Positions 5,238 to 6,711 of a stretch of DNA of 6,711 bases are shown piece by piece. Source of the DNA: Bacteroidales bacterium (lineage in GTDB: Bacteria > Bacteroidota > Bacteroidia > Bacteroidales > UBA932). Numbering within the stretch: the stretch's first letter is position 1; each line of letters opens with the position of its first letter. A model generated the notes under the pieces. The model had not been told where the DNA came from. It ran no database searches and was given only the letters and a program-made list of their open reading frames with translations. Both the position numbers and the translations under genes were made by a program. The stretch is from assembly GCA_009784635.1 (NCBI GenBank), contig WRBG01000109.1, positions 1 to 6,711 of the forward strand, written 5' to 3'.

Positions 5238-6711
5238 ATGAAACAACCGTTTTTTACTACACCCGGCATCTTGTGTACGCTATGCGTCGTACTTAGCGCC
5301 CTCGTCCCCGCACAGGCCCAGACCATTATTCGGGGAACAGTCATTGACCGAGACGCCCAAAATGGATTAGCCGGCGTAAACATTACCATTCAAGAGCCGG
5401 GGAGCGTAGCCATTGTAGGCTATGCCTTGACAGACCCCCAAGGCGCGTTCCGGTTGGAATATAAAGGGCAAAAAGACAGCATTATTGTTTCGGCTTCGGG
5501 TTTTAACTTGAGCAAACAGACCAAAACCATTGCCAACCGGAGCCAAGAAGTCCATTTTGTTACTTTTAGCGAGGCCATCTCCATCAACGAAGTGAGGGTA
5601 GTCGCCAGAAATATCCGGCAGGTGGGCGATACCGTCAAGTATTCGGTAGGCGCCTACGTGGAGCAGAACGACCGCACCATCGGAGACATTTTAAGGAAGT
5701 TGCCCGGCATCGAGGTAAAAGACAACGGAGTCATCCACTACAACAATCGGCCCATCAACAATTACTATATAGAAGGACTCGACTTGTTGAAAGGGCGATA
5801 CGGGTTGGCCAATAACACCATACAGGCACGGGATGTAGCCGAAGTGCAGGTATTGGAGAACCATCAGCCCATCAAAGCCTTAGAAGGGGTGGAATTTTCC
5901 GAAGACGCTGCCATCAACCTCAAGCTCAAGGATGGAGCCAAAGGCGCCCTAATGGCCTACGCCTTGCTGGGCGCGGGAGTGGGTAAAGACCCCGACCTCT
6001 TGTTGGCCGCCGACCTGTCGTCCATGTATTTTAACAGAAACATGCAAAACATCACCACCTATAAGGGGAACAATACCGGAAATGACGTGTCTCGCGAACA
6101 GGCGTTTATGTTGGGCGGGGCCGGCGCTCAAGGCAGCGGAAGTCAAAATTGGCTGAACGTACAATCTCCCTCCTCCCCTGCCATCAGCCAAAACCGTTAT
6201 CTGAACAATCAAGTACACGCCCTTAGCTTTAACAATGTCTGGAGGCTAAAGAACAACTATCAACTTAACGCCAACCTCAACTACACCAACGACCGTCAAG
6301 ATAAAAACAGCTACTCCCTCACCGAACACCTGCTGCCCGGCGACAACCTGCTCGCCATAGAAGAGTGGCTCAGTTCCCGTCTATACAAAAATCAAGGGTC
6401 GGCCGATGTTATACTCAATGCCAACACCAAACAGTTTTACCTTGACAATACCCTCTCGCTTAAAGGCGTTTGGGATTCCGAGCAGGGCAACGCCCTCACT
6501 GCTGCCAACAACATCTACCAAAACCTTAGCAAGCCCAACTACAGCCTCGGCAACGCATTCAGATTGATAAAGAACTACGCCAAAACATCCCTCACCTTTT
6601 CTTCTAACAACAACTACTCCTCTACCCCCCACAATCTTAGGGTGGAGCCTATGTTGTACGATTTTCTGTTTGACCCCGATGCTTCTTTGTCAAAAGGGCT
6701 TAAACAGGAGT
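5238..6711 (+). CDS. CarboxypepD_reg-domain TonB-receptor-like outer membrane protein (partial, C-terminus beyond window)
   Basis: The frame is open from the ATG at 5238 to the window edge: 491 full codons and no stop. The N-terminus has a signal peptide ending in PAQA-Q (cleavage after residue 27). Residues about 29-110 fit a carboxypeptidase-regulatory-like beta-sandwich, starting TIIRGTVIDRDAQNGLAGVNI and continuing with TDPQGAFRL and ISVSASG-like strands (IIVSASGFN 82-90). Residues about 115-232 fit a TonB-receptor plug: DILRKLPGIEV (150-160), NNYYIEGLDLL (174-184), DVAEVQVLENHQPIKAL (199-215), INLKLKDG (226-233). The rest is Asn/Tyr-rich alternating strand sequence, as in a beta-barrel. 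No STN domain is present before the plug. Full-length relatives usually run well beyond 700 residues, so a large part is missing here. Substrate is unknown. It follows the GLPGLI gene by 13 bases. Confidence 0.92.
   Translation, partial: MKQPFFTTPGILCTLCVVLSALVPAQAQTIIRGTVIDRDAQNGLAGVNITIQEPGSVAIVGYALTDPQGAFRLEYKGQKDSIIVSASGFNLSKQTKTIANRSQEVHFVTFSEAISINEVRVVARNIRQVGDTVKYSVGAYVEQNDRTIGDILRKLPGIEVKDNGVIHYNNRPINNYYIEGLDLLKGRYGLANNTIQARDVAEVQVLENHQPIKALEGVEFSEDAAINLKLKDGAKGALMAYALLGAGVGKDPDLLLAADLSSMYFNRNMQNITTYKGNNTGNDVSREQAFMLGGAGAQGSGSQNWLNVQSPSSPAISQNRYLNNQVHALSFNNVWRLKNNYQLNANLNYTNDRQDKNSYSLTEHLLPGDNLLAIEEWLSSRLYKNQGSADVILNANTKQFYLDNTLSLKGVWDSEQGNALTAANNIYQNLSKPNYSLGNAFRLIKNYAKTSLTFSSNNNYSSTPHNLRVEPMLYDFLFDPDASLSKGLKQE

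Overview
The window looks like Bacteroidota chromosome, most likely order Bacteroidales. The grounds are a GLPGLI-family protein, a CarboxypepD_reg outer-membrane receptor-like protein, an ORF6N-domain protein, near absence of Shine-Dalgarno sequences, and several upstream sites resembling the Bacteroidota -33 TTTG / -7 TAnnTTTG promoter. No RNA gene, CRISPR array, transposase or integrase was recognised. The genus cannot be fixed from this stretch.

Layout. (1) Positions 4-561, minus strand: a small ORF6N-domain protein, a phage-type putative DNA-binding protein. An 11-bp perfect inverted repeat lies inside the gene. (2) Positions 562-759: an A/T-rich intergenic stretch. (3) Positions 760-1329, plus strand: an A/T-rich gene for a putative lipoprotein with a META/HslJ-like look. 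(4) Positions 4203 down to 1317, minus strand: a compact three-gene run of DJ-1/PfpI protein, M15 D-Ala-D-Ala carboxypeptidase-like protein and GH13 alpha-amylase-family enzyme. The gaps are 30 and 4 bases. The GH13 gene overlaps the 3' end of the convergent lipoprotein gene by 13 bases. (5) Positions 4204-4291: a divergent promoter region. (6) Positions 4292-6711, plus strand: a GLPGLI-family exported protein followed after 13 bases by a CarboxypepD_reg / TonB-receptor-plug / beta-barrel protein that runs off the window. The receptor gene has no stop inside the window.

How the genes may work together. The minus-strand run mixes stress/repair-type (DJ-1), cell-wall (M15) and alpha-glucan (GH13) functions, so it reads as a housekeeping transcription unit rather than one pathway. 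The plus-strand GLPGLI/receptor pair is the most coherent functional unit: two exported proteins, very probably co-transcribed, probably acting in the envelope on an unknown substrate. The left end (ORF6N gene and A/T-rich lipoprotein gene) looks more like accessory DNA than the rest. I see no clearly new defence or mobile system here. The items most worth a second look are the palindrome inside the ORF6N gene, the GLPGLI/receptor pair and the overlapping convergent 3' ends.
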